From Mucilaginibacter terrigena (lineage in GTDB: Bacteria > Bacteroidota > Bacteroidia > Sphingobacteriales > Sphingobacteriaceae), in the NCBI RefSeq assembly GCF_004168255.1, contig NZ_SEWG01000005.1, positions 422,306-486,305 on the forward strand: 64,000 nucleotides of DNA. Reading direction: 5' to 3'. Each line of letters begins with the position of its first letter. Position 1 is the stretch's first letter. Below the pieces are notes generated by a model. The model did not search any database. It saw only the letters and a list, made by a program, of their open reading frames with translations, and was not told where the DNA came from. Positions 7,949 to 18,418 of this stretch are shown piece after piece. The translations under genes were made by a program, and so were the position numbers.

Positions 7949-10347
7949 GTATTTAACCACTCCATCGCGGTATTTTTTTCGTCAAAAAAAGCCACTTGTA
8001 CTAAATCGAATTCAGAAGGCAGGCTCACATTGGCCGCAATACGGCTGAATGTACTTGGCGAATAAATCCAGGCGAATTTGTTCAGACCAGCCGCGGCCAT
8101 TGCCGGAAACCAAACTTCGGCACCCCAGTCTGATGCTTCCGACCAATTGCCTTTAACGTGCGTATTATCATTCAAGACTTTATGGCAATTATTCTTCTGC
8201 ATAAGGTCTAACAATATATTACAGCCCTTAACAACAGATTCATAATTCTGGTAACCTTTCCAATCTACATCCATATATTGACCATCCGGTTGGTAGCGGA
8301 TCTTAACAAAGCTTCCTTCATAAAAGGTCTGATGATCAGTGCCTGTTTCCGAAAATTCCTGTTTACCGCTTAATGGCAGCAGGAAACTAAAGGTAGAACC
8401 TTCACCCGGCCGACTCTCTATCCAAAAACTTCCGCCATGGCGTTTAACGATCTCCGCCGAAATGAATAAGCCCAAACCAAGTCCCTGGAAGCGGGCCGAT
8501 GAATTATCCACCCGGTAAAAACGGTCGAATAATCCTTTTAAGTGTTCCTCGGCTATACCGATACCAAAGTCCTGTATGGAAACAATGATATTCCGTTCAT
8601 CCAATTCACAGTGAACGCTCACTTGATGGGCATCCGGTGAATACTTAATAGCATTATTGAGCAGGTTGATAATCACTTGCTCAATGCGGTGCTGATCGCC
8701 ATGGTAGTCAATAATACAATTGGTATGAAATTCCAGTTGATGGTTACCGGTTGTTTGCTGCATGGCCTCCACAACATCCGAAAGCATCTGGTTAAAATCA
8801 AAATCTACCTTATTGTAAACCATTTTTCCGGCATTGATCTTTGACACATCCAGCAGGTCTTCGATCAAACGACCTAAACGGTCAAGCTGGCGTTCTGCCT
8901 TACCTATAAATCCGGCCATTTTTGTGCCCCCTTCCATCTCTCTTTTGGTAAGTTGGAAGAAAGCCTTTATGGTTGTCAATGGTGTTTTTAACTCATGACT
9001 GGCTATACTCAGAAACTCATCCTTTTTATATTCATTGGTCTTTTGCTGATGGATGTTGGTATTTGTACCCACCCATAATACGGTCCTGCCATTTTCATGC
9101 AATGGGATGGCCCGGGCCAAATGCCAGTAATACTCGCCGTCTGCAAAACGCAGGCGAAACTCGGTCAGGTATTCCTTTCCGCTGTGCAAAGCACGCATCC
9201 AGCGCTCCAGGGCTAAAGTCAGGTCATCCGGGTGAACGAATTCCTGCCAACCTTGACCGACCACGATATCACCTTCACGGCCAAAATCTCCGCTCACTAC
9301 TTCATTCACATAGTCCAGCGCGCCTTTTGCCGTTGCTGTCCAAACTTGCTGCGGTATAGCATTTAGCAGGAAATGAAAACGTTCACGGCTGTCGGTCAAT
9401 TGCTGATTTACAGTGAATAGTTCTTCATTGGTCGCCGTGATCTCCTCGTTACTGGCCGTCAGTTCTTCATTAATGGCCATTAGTTCCTCATTCAGCGCCT
9501 GCGTTTCCTCCTCCGTATCCTGCAAAGCTTTAGTACGCTCGGCTACTTTTTGTTCGAGGTTGTCATTAGCCACTACCAGCCCTTCACGGGCTTCAGTTAG
9601 TTCTTCGTTAATGGCGCTCATCTCTTCCATAGCGGCAGTGATCTCTTCGTTGGCAGCGGTCAATTCTTCGTTCAGGGCAGCTATCTCCTCTTTTTCATCT
9701 GCCAGTTCACGGTAAAGCCGGCCTTTTTCGCGGATATCGCCCATCACTTTGATATAAGAACTTATCGCTATGATCAGTGCCAGCAGAATTCCTATCACGA
9801 TCAAAACTGGCGCCATTGCCGTATAGCGCTGTAATTTGGCTGTTCTTTCATCAAGTAGCCGCTTTTCATCTACTTCCGCTTTGGCTATGGCTTTTGTTAA
9901 CTGATCCATCGCAGCTTTACCTTCATCCAGATCAGTTCCGGAAATGGATTGACCGTTGCTGCGTTTGTCTATCAGCGTTTTCAAAATAGCCAGCCTTTTG
10001 GTGATGACATCACGTATTGCGGCCATATTCTGCTGCTGCAGGGCATTATCCCTCGTAAGTATCTTTGTACTATCGGTCAGTGCCAGTGCCTGCCGGGCTG
10101 CGCCGCGATAAGGTTCCAAAAAGTGTGATTTACCGGTTAATAGGTAGCCGCGCTGACCGGTCTCCGCATCTTTCATATGCGAGATCACTTTCTCCAGGTT
10201 TTCAATAATTAAGATACTGTGATCTACCTCGCGGTTGCTGTCCAGCATCCGGCTTAGTGCCAGCCAGGAAATAATACCAACCAGCAAAAGCATACATATC
10301 GAGAAGCCATACCCTATCTGCAGGTTACGGTTGAATTTTCGGTCCAT
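7945..10347 (-). CDS. CHASE3-PAS histidine kinase with C-terminal SpoIIAA-like domain
   Basis: This membrane sensor kinase has 800 residues. TM helix 1 is at about 9-31, an extracytoplasmic CHASE3-type helical domain at about 37-175 and TM helix 2 at about 178-198. A long coiled coil (about 205-325) repeats NEELTAANEEITA-like heptads. A PAS domain (about 325-430) precedes HisKA with SHELKTPLTT and the HATPase with NNAIKYS and GLGLGLFISAEIVKRHGG. Residues about 675-800 form an extra domain whose pattern (KIRYQPDGQYMDVDWKGY; LLDLMQKNNCHKVLNDN) recalls SpoIIAA/STAS-like proteins of Bacteroidota. That tail is unusual for a kinase. The ligand is unknown. Confidence 0.9.
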   Translation of the reverse strand: MDRKFNRNLQIGYGFSICMLLLVGIISWLALSRMLDSNREVDHSILIIENLEKVISHMKDAETGQRGYLLTGKSHFLEPYRGAARQALALTDSTKILTRDNALQQQNMAAIRDVITKRLAILKTLIDKRSNGQSISGTDLDEGKAAMDQLTKAIAKAEVDEKRLLDERTAKLQRYTAMAPVLIVIGILLALIIAISSYIKVMGDIREKGRLYRELADEKEEIAALNEELTAANEEITAAMEEMSAINEELTEAREGLVVANDNLEQKVAERTKALQDTEEETQALNEELMAINEELTASNEEITATNEELFTVNQQLTDSRERFHFLLNAIPQQVWTATAKGALDYVNEVVSGDFGREGDIVVGQGWQEFVHPDDLTLALERWMRALHSGKEYLTEFRLRFADGEYYWHLARAIPLHENGRTVLWVGTNTNIHQQKTNEYKKDEFLSIASHELKTPLTTIKAFFQLTKREMEGGTKMAGFIGKAERQLDRLGRLIEDLLDVSKINAGKMVYNKVDFDFNQMLSDVVEAMQQTTGNHQLEFHTNCIIDYHGDQHRIEQVIINLLNNAIKYSPDAHQVSVHCELDERNIIVSIQDFGIGIAEEHLKGLFDRFYRVDNSSARFQGLGLGLFISAEIVKRHGGSFWIESRPGEGSTFSFLLPLSGKQEFSETGTDHQTFYEGSFVKIRYQPDGQYMDVDWKGYQNYESVVKGCNILLDLMQKNNCHKVLNDNTHVKGNWSEASDWGAEVWFPAMAAAGLNKFAWIYSPSTFSRIAANVSLPSEFDLVQVAFFDEKNTAMEWLNT

Positions 10348-10548
10348 AGGAAAAGCAGATGTAAAAGACCCGCTAATTTAAAAATTAAACATAATTTTTA
10401 ACTATGGATATCTATCAAAAAATTAATTTATAGGACATAACATTATGAACAATCGTAAACAAAAGAGCAACCTTCGAAAAAGAATTAATCATAACAACGT
10501 TTTAGTTACGTCCCAATTGGTGCGCAAGTATTATATTTACCACTGTAT

Positions 10549-13500
10549 ATGATCACTGAAAGCACTGAGCAATTCTTGTCGGGCGGCGGCGAAATGGGTA
10601 AACTGATCCGGTCGATGGATTGGTCGAAAACCGCGTTAGGACCGGTGGAAACCTGGCCGCAAAGTTTGCGCACATCTGTCAGCCTTTGTCTTTCATCAAC
10701 TTTTCCTATCCTCATCGCTTGGGGGCGGGAAACTATCCAGATCTATAACGATAGTTACCGCCCGATCTGCGGTGCCAAACATCCCGAATCTATGGGCATG
10801 AACTTCCGCATTTGCTGGGAAACTGCGTTAGTGGTAGTGGGCGATGCGTTTACGCGCGGCCAGCACGGTGAGGGTACATATATCAATGACCAGCGCATGT
10901 TCCTAGACCGATATGGTTACCTTGAAGAGGCTTGGATGACCTTTTCCTTCGCACCAATTAGAGATGAATCCGGTGGTGTAGGTGGCATTTTCCATCCAAT
11001 TACCGAAACTACCGTTAAAATGCTTAGCGGCCGCCGTACGCAGGTGTTGCGCGATTTGGGCGTGGCCTTTGGGAAAGCCAAAACCGTTCAGGAGATCGGC
11101 AGTTTTACGACAGAACGGTACGACGATTACCAGCTGGACATTCCTTTTTTTATCTTTTATCAAATGATGGATGGGCAGGCCAAGCTCATCAGTACCGCCG
11201 GCTTACCGGAGGATGGCAAATTCACCGAACCAGAAAACTGGCCGCTGAGTGCTGATGGACTGGCAACCGTTCCGGATCTTAAAGATCGGTTTGGCGCATT
11301 CTCTGCCGGGCCATATGAAGAAGCACCACACACAGCGCTCATCCTGCCGGTGAAACTTTCGGGACAGGAAACGCCTTTTGGCTATATCGTTGCCGGGGTA
11401 AGCGCCTGCCGGGCGCTCGATCCGGATTACCTGAATTTTTACGATCAGTTAGCAAATACCTTCAATACAGCGGTATCAAATGTATATGCATATGAACAGG
11501 AACAAAAACGTGCCGAGGCACTTGCCGCTATTGACCGGTCTAAAACGGCTTTCTTCAGTAATGTAAGCCATGAGTTCCGCACGCCGCTGACACTGATGCT
11601 GGGGCCGCTGGAAGATCTATTGAATAAGCCCAACCTTGAAGAAAATATTAAACAACCGGTAGAAGCCACGCATCGCAATGCCTTGCGTTTGCTTAAACTG
11701 GTAAACAATTTGTTAGACTATAGCCGGGTAGAAGCCGGCCGTGCCCAGGCTGCTTACCAACAGGTAGACCTTTGCGAAATGACCGTTGACCTGGCCAGCA
11801 GTTTCCGTTCGATCATCGAAAAAGCGGGCATGCAATTGGTAGTGGATTGCATCCCACCCAAAGATGCCGTTTTTGTGGACCGGCAAATGTGGGAAAAAAT
11901 CGTGCTAAACTTGTTGTCTAACGCTTTTAAATATACGCTGGAAGGTACCATCACGGTCAGCCTGAAACAACAATACCACAAAGTGGTGCTGGAGGTTAAA
12001 GATACCGGTGTCGGTATCCCTGAAAAGGAATTGCCGCATATGTTCGAGCGTTTTCATCGTGTGGAAAATTCTGCAGGGCGAACCCATGAAGGCACAGGCA
12101 TCGGCTTATCCCTGGTAAATGAGTTGGTTCAGTTGCACGGCGGGAAGATTTCGGTCAGTAGCGTCGAAGGTGAAGGCAGTACTTTTAGCGTGATCATTCC
12201 TGTGGGCAAAACCCACCTGCCACAGGAACATGTACTTGATGCCGCGAAGATCACGGATTCGTCAGCAATGAAGGGGGCGTTTCTACAGGAAGCTTTCAAC
12301 GTTTTACAGGAAGAAGCGGGTGCCGCGCACAGAGATAATAATATCATTTCTACCGGGGACCTGACCACGCGGCAGGATTTCAGCGCCAGTAAGGAAACGA
12401 CCATTTTAATAGTAGATGATAACGCAGATATGCGCGCTTATCTAAGCCGATTGCTGGAACCTTATTTTACAGTACAAACGGCGATCAATGGGCAGGACGC
12501 ATTTAAACAAATAGTCAGGAAGATGCCGCAATTGGTATTGACTGATATGATGATGCCGGTGATGGACGGAAAAGCCTTATTGCACGAGATCAGGAAACAT
12601 ACAGAAAGCGCCCGTTTACCGGTGATCTTCCTGTCGGCAAGGGCCGGCGAAGAAGCACGGATAGATGGTTTAGAAGCAGGTGCCGATGATTACCTGGTAA
12701 AACCATTTTCGGCGGCAGAGCTACTGACTAAGATCCGGGCACAGATCAATATATCACAGGCCAGAGGTTTGGCTGAACGTCGCTTGAGAGGGTTACTGAC
12801 CGACGCACCGGTCGCTATAGCTATTTATCGGGGCGCAAACCATATTATTGAAATGGCTAACAACCGTATGTTGCAATATTGGGGAAGATCGGCTGAAGAA
12901 GTAACAGATATGCCTTTATTTGATGCGATACCGGAACTGGCTTCACAAGGCTTTCCACAGGTTATGGACCATGTATTTAAAACCGGGGAACGGTTTATTT
13001 CCGGTGAGATACCGGTTAGCCTGACAAAAAATGGAAACACCGAGACCATTTTTATGAATCTGACGGTTGAAGCCCTGCATGATGATCACACAAACGTAAC
13101 AGGGATGATGGCGGTTGCTGCCGATATTACCGAGCAGGTGCTTTCACGCCTTGAACTTCAAAAAGCCAGTGATACATTAGAGCTGGCTATGGAAGCAGCC
13201 GGGATGGGAATATGGAAAACCGAATGGGGAACCGACCTGCTGGAAGTTTCACCTCGTGGCAGAATCATTCATCATCTTCCGTTGGATAAACCTTTATCAT
13301 TTGATGAAACTATTAAGCTGGTGGTCCCTGAACACCGTGAACGCCTGCTGTTAGCGATCACCAAAGCGGTTGAAAGCGGGGGCAGTTTTAGTGAAGATTA
13401 TCAAATTCAGCCCCTTAACGGCGGTAATCTGAAATGGTTAAACACAACCGGGAAAATTGGGCCGGACGAACAGGGCCGGGTAAGATCAGTTATCGGTACT

Positions 13501-14238
13501 ATTTTAGATATTACTGAGATAAAAGCGGATGAGCTTCGCAAGAACGATTTTATTGGAATGGTGAGCCATGAGTTAAAAACACCACTCACCTCGCTGCAAG
13601 GTTTTTCGCAATTGCTGAAAATGCACGCACGCAAACATAACGATGAATTCTCGAATGAGAAGTTAGATAAGATACTCAGCCAGGTACGAAAAATGACCAC
13701 GCTAATCAATGGGTTCCTGGATGTTTCCCGTTTTGAATCGGGTAAGATCCATTTAAATAAAGAGCGTTTTGATCTCGATGTACTTATTAGCGAAATGGTT
13801 GACGAAAGTGAACTAAGCAATACTAAACAGCAATTGCTTTACAATAGCGGTGTTGCCATTGAAATTACCGCTGATCGTGACAAGATCGGCTCGGTGCTAT
13901 CCAACCTGTTTAGTAATGCGATCAAATACTCTCCGAATAAAAAACCGGTGAATATTATTGTAGATCAGGACGAGGTGTCAGTAACAGTCAGTATAAAGGA
14001 TGAGGGCATGGGCATAAAACCGCATGATCTTGAAAAATTGTTCGACCGCTTTTACCGAGTAGAAAACTTATCCACCAAAAATATTTCCGGTTTTGGAATC
14101 GGGTTATATTTAAGTGCCGAGATCATTAAACGACACGGCGGACACATATGGGCGACCAGTAAAGATGGCGAAGGTTCAACCTTCTATTTTCAGTTGCCAA
14201 AGGTTATCAACGACCAACATGATGCATTGTCCCACTAA
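10549..14238 (+). CDS. Double-kinase hybrid sensor: PAS-GAF-HK-REC-PAS-PAS-HK
   Basis: This cytoplasmic protein of 1229 residues has no TM helix. Order: PAS-like (about 10-145, starting MDWSKTALGPVETWP), GAF-like (about 155-310), HisKA with FSNVSHEFRTPLTLMLGPLEDLL (about 320-390), HATPase (about 430-545), receiver with ILIVDDNAD, LTDMMMPVMDG and DDYLVKPF (about 625-740), PAS (about 765-860), PAS (about 875-985), second HisKA with FIGMVSHELKTPLTS (about 995-1065) and second HATPase ending GEGSTFYFQLPK. Having two complete transmitter modules around one receiver allows an internal relay. No HPt or DNA-binding output is present. It converges on the broken channel gene with overlapping stops. Confidence 0.9.
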   Translation: MITESTEQFLSGGGEMGKLIRSMDWSKTALGPVETWPQSLRTSVSLCLSSTFPILIAWGRETIQIYNDSYRPICGAKHPESMGMNFRICWETALVVVGDAFTRGQHGEGTYINDQRMFLDRYGYLEEAWMTFSFAPIRDESGGVGGIFHPITETTVKMLSGRRTQVLRDLGVAFGKAKTVQEIGSFTTERYDDYQLDIPFFIFYQMMDGQAKLISTAGLPEDGKFTEPENWPLSADGLATVPDLKDRFGAFSAGPYEEAPHTALILPVKLSGQETPFGYIVAGVSACRALDPDYLNFYDQLANTFNTAVSNVYAYEQEQKRAEALAAIDRSKTAFFSNVSHEFRTPLTLMLGPLEDLLNKPNLEENIKQPVEATHRNALRLLKLVNNLLDYSRVEAGRAQAAYQQVDLCEMTVDLASSFRSIIEKAGMQLVVDCIPPKDAVFVDRQMWEKIVLNLLSNAFKYTLEGTITVSLKQQYHKVVLEVKDTGVGIPEKELPHMFERFHRVENSAGRTHEGTGIGLSLVNELVQLHGGKISVSSVEGEGSTFSVIIPVGKTHLPQEHVLDAAKITDSSAMKGAFLQEAFNVLQEEAGAAHRDNNIISTGDLTTRQDFSASKETTILIVDDNADMRAYLSRLLEPYFTVQTAINGQDAFKQIVRKMPQLVLTDMMMPVMDGKALLHEIRKHTESARLPVIFLSARAGEEARIDGLEAGADDYLVKPFSAAELLTKIRAQINISQARGLAERRLRGLLTDAPVAIAIYRGANHIIEMANNRMLQYWGRSAEEVTDMPLFDAIPELASQGFPQVMDHVFKTGERFISGEIPVSLTKNGNTETIFMNLTVEALHDDHTNVTGMMAVAADITEQVLSRLELQKASDTLELAMEAAGMGIWKTEWGTDLLEVSPRGRIIHHLPLDKPLSFDETIKLVVPEHRERLLLAITKAVESGGSFSEDYQIQPLNGGNLKWLNTTGKIGPDEQGRVRSVIGTILDITEIKADELRKNDFIGMVSHELKTPLTSLQGFSQLLKMHARKHNDEFSNEKLDKILSQVRKMTTLINGFLDVSRFESGKIHLNKERFDLDVLISEMVDESELSNTKQQLLYNSGVAIEITADRDKIGSVLSNLFSNAIKYSPNKKPVNIIVDQDEVSVTVSIKDEGMGIKPHDLEKLFDRFYRVENLSTKNISGFGIGLYLSAEIIKRHGGHIWATSKDGEGSTFYFQLPKVINDQHDALSH

Positions 14239-15809
14239 ACTTCAGAGCGGTCCCGTTGCACATAAAAACAGACGGGCAAATTGATTATCCGGCCGTCATA
14301 ACCGATGGTAACTGTAGTGTGTACGATTAGGCCATTCACCTGCGAATCACTACTGTAATTGACGGTATGATTGCCCATTACGGTAGAGTTGGGAATAGAA
14401 ATGATCTCGTTTTGTATGGTGCGGATCCGGGTAACTAATAGTGTACGCCCGATAATATCCCCGGTCACTTCGCCGATCTTTACCCTATCGCCCAGTTTAA
14501 AGGCGCGCATGTAGGTCAGTACAAGCCCAGCAACTATATTCCCTAAAGCCAGCTGAGCCAAAGGTGAATAGTACGCCAACAAATACAGACACGCCTTTAA
14601 ATATCTGCGAATCAGACCCGGGCATATATGGAAAAATTACAACCAGGGCGAAGGCCAGGATTAATACGCGCATAATCTGGTAGGTAGGGTTGGCCCAATC
14701 GGCATAAAAGCCGGGGATGGTTAATTTTCCCTGCTCGATCTCCACCTTAATATAGCTAAAGAATTTCAGGACATAACGAAATATCACCACCAGCACCAAA
14801 ATGGTCATCAGGTTTGGGATATAATCCCAAATTGCGATACCTACCTTTTTAAGCGGCGTGGTGATATAACCCAGCAGGGTATCTGAAATGTTTTTGGTGA
14901 AAGGGAAAATACCGAACAATACCGGCAGGGCGAGATAGATCAACACAATTATGGACACCCATTTCACCAGCCTGATGAGCCCGTGCAACACATAGACAGA
15001 CTGCGAAGCATTAACCAACTCATAGTTTTTGATCTTAATGCCCCGGGTGTACCAGGCATCGGCACTTTGTGTTTTGGACAGGACCCAACGGAACAGGCGG
15101 CCGATAGCATAAATTAGCGCAATAACCAGAATGATAACTACCAGCGCCATCCCGCCTTCTTTCAGCAGGGTGCCCCAACTGGTTTCCTGCTGGTTCTGTT
15201 TAACCGCTACGCCGATCAGCGTTTTCCATTGCGCGGCCAGTTGTTCTTTACCGGTGTTCTGCCACAAGGCATCCTGATCATTCACCGAAACCAGTAAGTT
15301 GTTTTTATAAAAAATATCTTCGGTTTGCTCCGCAGCTACCAGCTTTAGCGAATCGGCGCGAAAACTATAATCGTCACTTAAATTACTGATCCGTTTGGCA
15401 ATGGCCTCCGCACGGTCTTTCGGTGTAAAACTGCCTTGGCGGGTAAAGATGTAGAACAATGTATCGCGGAATGGCACAACACCAAAACCGTTTACAAATT
15501 TTCGTAAAGAATCTACCTGGTGTTTTTGCCTGGCCTGGCGTAACGAATCGCTTTGCCTTAGTGTAGCCAGTTCTTTGAGTAAGCCAGCCCGCTTTAACAA
15601 GTCTGATGATTTTAGCTGAGCTATCTGGCTTTCCAGCTCTGCTCGTTTCAGTGAATCGGCCAGCCGTTCGGCCGCTAATTGTTTTACTTTAGAGGATTGC
15701 TGTCCAGTCTTTGACTAAGTAGCGAATCATTTTTACGTTTGGTGCTATACACCTGGGCGTAAGTGAAGGTAATTATTAACCCAAACAAAAAAGTAAATAA
15801 CAACTTCAT
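14235..15809 (-). pseudogene. MscS-family mechanosensitive channel, frameshifted and truncated
   Basis: The reading frame must change at least twice. A start at 15807-15809 gives a signal peptide (MKLLFTFLFGLIITFTYAQ) that runs into a stop near 15690. A second frame (down to 14497) carries the charged linker and several TM helices. A third (14582 to 14235) carries the pore-lining helix and beta domain (PLAQLALGNIVAGLVLTYMRAFKLGDRV, then NSTVMGNHTVNYS). The join lies near 14560-14590. The C-terminal domain is lost after VTIGYDGRI. Intact relatives release solutes on hypo-osmotic shock. Sequencing error could explain one shift, but three frames plus C-terminal loss suggest real decay. Confidence 0.8.
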
Positions 15810-15990
15810 AGACGCTCCTCCTAAGTCCTCTAAATTAAGGGCTTTTATTTTAATAACGGTGTTTCTATTAAATATCCCTCATCTCAGACTTCTTCTTCTC
15901 TAACTCTAATGAAAAATGAACGAACTGATAATTCAGGCTTAATTTTTGAAAGGTTTGTTCAAAATATCCGACTTACCTAAAAATCATCCT

Positions 15991-16779
15991 ATGAAAAGCG
16001 AGATCTATCAGACATTAAAAAATAAAGTTGCCGTAATTACCGGCACCGAATCCGGCATTGGGCAAGCCATCGCTATTGAACTCGGTACTCGCGGTGCCGA
16101 TATCGTTATCGCCTATCATGAAGACGAGAAAGCCGCTAACGAAACGCTGAAAACCATTGAAGACAATGGTGGCAAAGCTATTATCCAGCAAACCGATGTA
16201 TCCGATTTTAAACAGGTGCAGGCTTTGTTCAAAGCCGCGCACCAATTGGGTACGCCTTATATTTTAGTGAACAGCGCTGGTATCGATGCCTCGGGCATAC
16301 CAGTTGTTGATATGGATATCGACACTTTCGATCAAACCATACGCGCTAATTTGTATGGCACGTTTTACATGTGCAAAGAATTTATCAGGCTTCGTAAGGC
16401 GGCCGGTGGACAAGGTAAGATCATCAACCTCAGTTCTGTTCACGAAGACATCCCGCGCGCCGGTGCGGCTGAGTATTGCGCCAGCAAAGGCGCTATCCGT
16501 AATCTTACCCGCTGCCTGGCCTTAGAACTGGCGGAGTTTAAAATCAACGTAAATAATATAGCGCCGGGCATGGTGCTCACCCCAATGAACCAAAAAGCGA
16601 TAGACGACCCTAAAGAACTTGAAAAACAAGTGCAAAGCATTCCCTGGAAACGCGCGGCCGAGCCTTGGGAGGTGGCTAAACTGGCAGCTTACCTGGTATC
16701 GGAAGATGCGTCTTACGCAGCAGGTCAAACTTTCACTCTGGACGGCGGGCTATCACAAAACTTAGGACAAGGGGCATGA
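15991..16779 (+). CDS. Short-chain dehydrogenase, glucose 1-dehydrogenase-like
   Basis: This is a classical SDR of 262 residues from the ATG at 15991. A TTG start at 15946 would add 15 poorly conserved residues. The cofactor motif TGTESGIGQAI, the NSAG motif, the catalytic Ser in NLSSVHE, YCASK (Tyr and Lys) and the PG motif NIAPGMVLTPM are all present. The C-terminal SYAAGQTFTLDGGL is typical of glucose/ribitol dehydrogenase-like SDRs. The substrate is not known. The stop overlaps the start of the GH130-like gene by 4 bases, so the two are probably co-translated and may act on the same sugar. Confidence 0.88.
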   Translation: MKSEIYQTLKNKVAVITGTESGIGQAIAIELGTRGADIVIAYHEDEKAANETLKTIEDNGGKAIIQQTDVSDFKQVQALFKAAHQLGTPYILVNSAGIDASGIPVVDMDIDTFDQTIRANLYGTFYMCKEFIRLRKAAGGQGKIINLSSVHEDIPRAGAAEYCASKGAIRNLTRCLALELAEFKINVNNIAPGMVLTPMNQKAIDDPKELEKQVQSIPWKRAAEPWEVAKLAAYLVSEDASYAAGQTFTLDGGLSQNLGQGA

Positions 16780-17654
16780 GTTACAAAGCAATCAAAATAG
16801 AAGAGCTAAAGCTGAAATGCAAGGCTCCGCTGGAAGGGATGTATAAACTCAGCCCCTTGGTGTGGGAAGAAAACGGAATTTACCAGATGCTGGTTCGCGC
16901 CGTTAATACTTCAGAAGACCCGACACAAAAAGTGGCCAGGGTATATTCAGGTACTTCCAAAAATGGACTTAGCTTTAAAATGAGCGATGGACCCGTTATT
17001 GCACCGGGAACCACCAGCCTGGATAAAGACGGATGCGAAGACCCGACCGTTGTCTGCGTTCCAAAAGGTTATCTGGTTTATTATACCGGCTGGAACCAAA
17101 CCAAAATGGAAGGCCAATTATTATTGGCCAAGGGTAAAACACTGGAAACATTGAGATTGGATAGTGTGGCGATATCAAGCAAAAAGCCTTATCTCAATCC
17201 CAAAGAAGCATCGGTTACCCAATTAAAAAATGGCAAATGGAATTTGTTATTTGAGTATGCCGACCAGCACCGGTCAAAATTAGGCAGGGCGACGAGTAAA
17301 AAAGCAGAAGGCCCCTGGAAGATCAAAGGCGAGTTTTTGGAAGCAGTTGATGGTAATTGGGATAGTTATCATTTAAGCCCTGGCCCCGTACTTGCCGATG
17401 CTAACGGACAGACCGTGATGTTTTATAACGGCTCGGATGATAAAGCACGCTGGCGCATTGGTTGGGTAAAACTGGGCGATAACGGAAAAATTACTGAACG
17501 CAGCAAAGATCCGCTCATTACCCCGCCCAAAAGTAAACCCGGCGAAACGGACATCGCCTTTGCCGCCTCGGCAGTATTAGTAGGCAAGCAGATTTGGTTG
17601 TACTACACCACTGCCGATAAATCTATCTTCAGGGCCATTATTGCTTTAACATAA
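16776..17654 (+). CDS. GH130-like glycosidase/phosphorylase family protein
   Basis: The 292 residues have the repeated beta-sheet pattern of five-bladed propeller glycosidases. GCEDPTVVCVPKGYLVYYTGWN resembles the EDP region of GH130, a family of beta-mannoside phosphorylases and hydrolases. Segments such as GNWDSYHLSPGPVL and DIAFAASAVLVGKQIWLYYTTADKSIFRA match later blades. There is no signal peptide, so it acts in the cytosol. It is coupled to the upstream SDR, which suggests a two-step sugar or sugar-alcohol conversion, as inference. Family assignment is by pattern. Confidence 0.7.
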   Translation: MSYKAIKIEELKLKCKAPLEGMYKLSPLVWEENGIYQMLVRAVNTSEDPTQKVARVYSGTSKNGLSFKMSDGPVIAPGTTSLDKDGCEDPTVVCVPKGYLVYYTGWNQTKMEGQLLLAKGKTLETLRLDSVAISSKKPYLNPKEASVTQLKNGKWNLLFEYADQHRSKLGRATSKKAEGPWKIKGEFLEAVDGNWDSYHLSPGPVLADANGQTVMFYNGSDDKARWRIGWVKLGDNGKITERSKDPLITPPKSKPGETDIAFAASAVLVGKQIWLYYTTADKSIFRAIIALT

Positions 17655-17801
17655 ATCTATTAATTAATTACTGGCGCATCAAATTGATTACTTAACCGAA
17701 ATCTATATTTTATTCTTAATAGTTAAAAACCAAATAAAAGATGTAAGGATTTGATTTTTAGTACGACCAATGATATATATATCATACTAATCATCTAACT
17801 T

Positions 17802-18290
17802 ATGAAAATTGAAAACCAAAAACATGATTTTCGAAATGAAAATCAACTATTAACCTTCGGGTCAGGAATTTTACGATATGGGCTGGCGATAGTGCTGATT
17901 TGGATAGGTATATTAAAATTTACAACATACGAGGCCGAAGGTATAAAACCCTTAGTTGAACATAGCCCGGTTTTATCCTGGGGTTATCAGTTAATGAGTG
18001 TAAGTGCTTTTTCAATGGTTATAGGCTTTATAGAGATCCTTTCGGGCATACTTATCAGTCTCGTATCTTTCTCGCCTAAAATTTCCGTATTCGGTAGTTA
18101 TGGGGCCATTGTTACATTTTTGATCACTTTAACTTTTTTGATATCTACACCGGGAATTATACAACCAGCGTATCAATTCCCATTTATTTCACCACAACCT
18201 GGCCAATTTCTTTTAAAGGATATCGTATTACTTGGCGCAGCGTTGTGGACTGCAGCCGATTCTAAAATAAGGTCGAGAACCTTCCTCTAA
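17802..18290 (+). CDS. DUF417 (YkgB/RclC-like) inner-membrane protein
   Basis: The 162 residues contain four TM segments. The DUF417 marks are LRYGLAIVLIWIGILKFTTYEAEGIKPLVEHSP, the region near GFIEILSGILI and the stretch before TPGIIQ. In Escherichia coli the DUF417 protein RclC belongs to the reactive-chlorine response. In this island it lies among other genes that fit oxidant stress. The preceding 147 bases are AT-rich and hold no gene. Confidence 0.85.
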   Translation: MKIENQKHDFRNENQLLTFGSGILRYGLAIVLIWIGILKFTTYEAEGIKPLVEHSPVLSWGYQLMSVSAFSMVIGFIEILSGILISLVSFSPKISVFGSYGAIVTFLITLTFLISTPGIIQPAYQFPFISPQPGQFLLKDIVLLGAALWTAADSKIRSRTFL

Positions 18291-18418
18291 TATCTGATAA
18301 TTCAATTTTAACAAACAAAAATTGGCTTAATGAAAAGCCTCATGGCAGCGCTGTGCATTTTTATTACTACAAGCATTAAAATTAAATACATCTAATATCT
18401 AACTTAAATATCTAAATT

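Noticed and set aside
9413..9715. Plus-strand Ser-rich frame
   Set aside because: It mirrors the NEELTA heptads of the kinase coiled coil on the minus strand.
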